Positions 62,780-64,000 of a DNA stretch of 64,000 nt are shown here, one piece after another (position 1 is the stretch's first letter; each line of letters opens with the position of its first letter). The position numbers and the translations under genes are program-made. Origin of the DNA: an uncultured Roseicyclus sp. Its GTDB lineage: Bacteria > Pseudomonadota > Alphaproteobacteria > Rhodobacterales > Rhodobacteraceae. The stretch spans positions 620,001 through 684,000 of the forward strand of contig CANLXA010000001.1 of the NCBI GenBank assembly GCA_947494975.1, given 5' to 3'. Below the pieces are notes generated by a model that saw nothing but the letters and a program-made list of their open reading frames with translations, searched no databases and was not told where the DNA came from.

Positions 62780-64000
62780 TTACCCCGCGCTCAACGTGAC
62801 CCAGGTGACCAAGACAACAATCCCCAGCACCATGGCGAACGCGTAATGGAAGATGTAGCCGGATTGCGCCCGACCGGCGAGACGGGTGAAGAAGGGGATG
62901 ATCCCCATGGCCAGCCCGTTGATACCGCCGTCGATCACGGCCCCGTCGCCACCTTTCCAGAGGAACCGACCCAGCCACTTGGCGGGCCGCACGAAGAGGA
63001 AATCGTAGGCCTCGTCGAAGTACCATTTGTTGAGCAGGAAGTTGTAAAGCGGGCGCTGTTGTGCCGCCAGACGGCCGGGGATCGACGGGTTCACGATATA
63101 GAACAGGAACGCGGTGGCGAACCCGATCAGCATCGCCACGAACGGTGCGACCTTGACCCATTTCGGAACTTCATGGGCCTCACCCAGAATGTCGTTGCCG
63201 GGGGCCGCGTGAATCGCCCCTTCACCCGGCGCGCCGGTCAGGACGTAGTGATGCTCCCCCTCCCCGGCATGCTCGTCGGCCGCTTCGGAAGCATGCGCGT
63301 CGTCGGTGGCGTGCTCCTCGGCATCGGCCTCCTCGCCATGCGCGGCATCCGCATGTTCATCGCCGTGCTCACCGGCTTCCGCATACGGCACCCCAAAGAA
63401 CCGGCCCACATCATCCGTGTGGCCAAAGAACGAATTGTACCAGACCATGCCCGAGAAAACGGCCCCAAGCGCCAGCGCCCCAAGCGGCGCGATCATTGTC
63501 ATCGGGCTTTCATGGGCGTGGTCATGGGTGTGCTTGTTGCCCCGCGCCTCGCCGAAGAAGGTCAGGAACATCAGGCGCCAAGAATAGAAGCTGGTGAAAC
63601 AGGCGGCGATGACCAGAGCCCAGAAGGCGAACTCACCCAAGCCCGGCCCGAAGGCAAAGGCGCTCTCGATCACGGCGTCTTTCGACAGGAACCCCGCAAA
63701 GCCGATGGTTGTGAGCGGAATGCCAACCCCGGTGATCGCCAGCGTCCCGATCATCATCGCCCAGAACGTGTAGGGGATCTTCTTCCGCAGATCGCCATAG
63801 TTCCGCATGTCCTGCTCATGGTGCATTGCGTGGATCACGGAGCCCGCGCCCAAGAACAGCATCGCCTTGAAAAACGCGTGGGTAAAAAGGTGGAACATCG
63901 CCACCGAATAGACGCCCACACCGGCGGCCACGAACATGTAGCCAAGCTGAGAGCAGGTCGAATAGGCGATCACACGCTTGATGTCGTTCTGCACCAGGCC
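62780..64000 (-). CDS. nuoL: NADH-quinone oxidoreductase subunit L (5' end outside window)
   Basis: The window holds the C-terminal 406 residues; the gene continues past 64000. Complex I antiporter-like subunit with a long lateral helix. Visible: [41 protein letters not shown] and [11 protein letters not shown] His/Asp/Glu-rich insertion of about 50 residues lies between [10 protein letters not shown] and YVLTGA; I recall shorter loops in other alphaproteobacteria. Upstream nuo genes (nuoK etc.) would lie outside. Confidence 0.95.
   Translation of the reverse strand, partial: GLVQNDIKRVIAYSTCSQLGYMFVAAGVGVYSVAMFHLFTHAFFKAMLFLGAGSVIHAMHHEQDMRNYGDLRKKIPYTFWAMMIGTLAITGVGIPLTTIGFAGFLSKDAVIESAFAFGPGLGEFAFWALVIAACFTSFYSWRLMFLTFFGEARGNKHTHDHAHESPMTMIAPLGALALGAVFSGMVWYNSFFGHTDDVGRFFGVPYAEAGEHGDEHADAAHGEEADAEEHATDDAHASEAADEHAGEGEHHYVLTGAPGEGAIHAAPGNDILGEAHEVPKWVKVAPFVAMLIGFATAFLFYIVNPSIPGRLAAQQRPLYNFLLNKWYFDEAYDFLFVRPAKWLGRFLWKGGDGAVIDGGINGLAMGIIPFFTRLAGRAQSGYIFHYAFAMVLGIVVLVTWVTLSAG

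Overview
The window is a GC-rich stretch of chromosome from an alphaproteobacterium of the order Rhodobacterales (Rhodobacteraceae / Roseobacter type). The assignment rests on gene order and protein character, not on a database search: nuoL-nuoM-nuoN followed by birA, coaX and RNase J; a stand-alone ctaD; tatA-tatB-tatC; lipB; gatC-gatA; a short class I ilvC; many DUF-type Rhodobacterales proteins; and a dispersed intergenic motif of the type seen throughout these genomes. I see no prophage, intact insertion sequence, CRISPR array or plasmid machinery. Nearly all of it is housekeeping and ordinary accessory sequence.

Layout. 1-637 is a gene-poor, less GC-rich edge next to a tRNA-Leu(GAG) on the minus strand. 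0.9-14.3 kb holds a secreted peptidoglycan-binding protein, a divergent DUF2306 / LytTR-regulator pair, lipB, an ExoD-like membrane protein, ctaD with an unusually long first periplasmic loop, a membrane AraC regulator with a tiny secreted-peptide gene and a duplicated operator, yqeY, carA, and a glycosyltransferase with an N-terminal MshEN-like domain. 14.3-28.4 kb holds GntR, Lrp/AsnC, XRE and LysR regulators, a HAD phosphatase, a UbiH-type monooxygenase, a class V aminotransferase, ilvC, a frameshifted acetyltransferase, two hydrolases of nucleobase or phosphate-ester type and a quinone oxidoreductase. 28.2-38.5 kb holds a DUF1127 protein, a Bax-inhibitor-1 membrane protein, a rhodanese-ChrB/ChrA pair, rpmG, gatC-gatA, a lipoprotein, an amidase, the RNase P RNA gene, tadA and an RsuA/RluB pseudouridine synthase. 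38.4-50.6 kb holds yciB, a DMT transporter, ftsY, an AlkB-like membrane monooxygenase, a DUF815 ATPase, the tat operon, an orphan ABC ATPase, an AlkC-like protein, a divergent SDR and a second small secreted protein. 50.9-64 kb holds prfC, an unknown two-gene unit, a lipoprotein, a DEAD-box helicase, and the minus-strand unit nuoL(partial)-nuoM-nuoN-birA-coaX-rnj.

How the genes fit together. Respiration (CtaD, NuoL/M/N), protein export and targeting (TatABC, FtsY), translation and tRNA maturation (GatCA, TadA, RF3, L33, tRNA-Leu, RNase P RNA) and amino-acid or pyrimidine synthesis (CarA, IlvC) dominate. Several stop/start overlaps (gatC/gatA, chrB/chrA, tatB/tatC, rnj/coaX, the deaminase/phosphatase pair, the two Lrp genes) indicate translational coupling. 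Intrinsic terminators close many units, and good sigma70-like promoters can be read before tRNA-Leu, rpmG, the Lrp pair and the RNase P RNA gene.

The least ordinary items are: the operator duplicated upstream of a membrane AraC gene and upstream of a 51-residue secreted peptide gene; the extended periplasmic loop of CtaD; the His/Glu-rich loop of NuoL; the MshEN-like/glycosyltransferase fusion; an imperfect 49-bp repeat flanking another small secreted protein; and a two-gene unit of unknown function after prfC. All functional statements are read from the sequence by eye and from family knowledge; no search was run.
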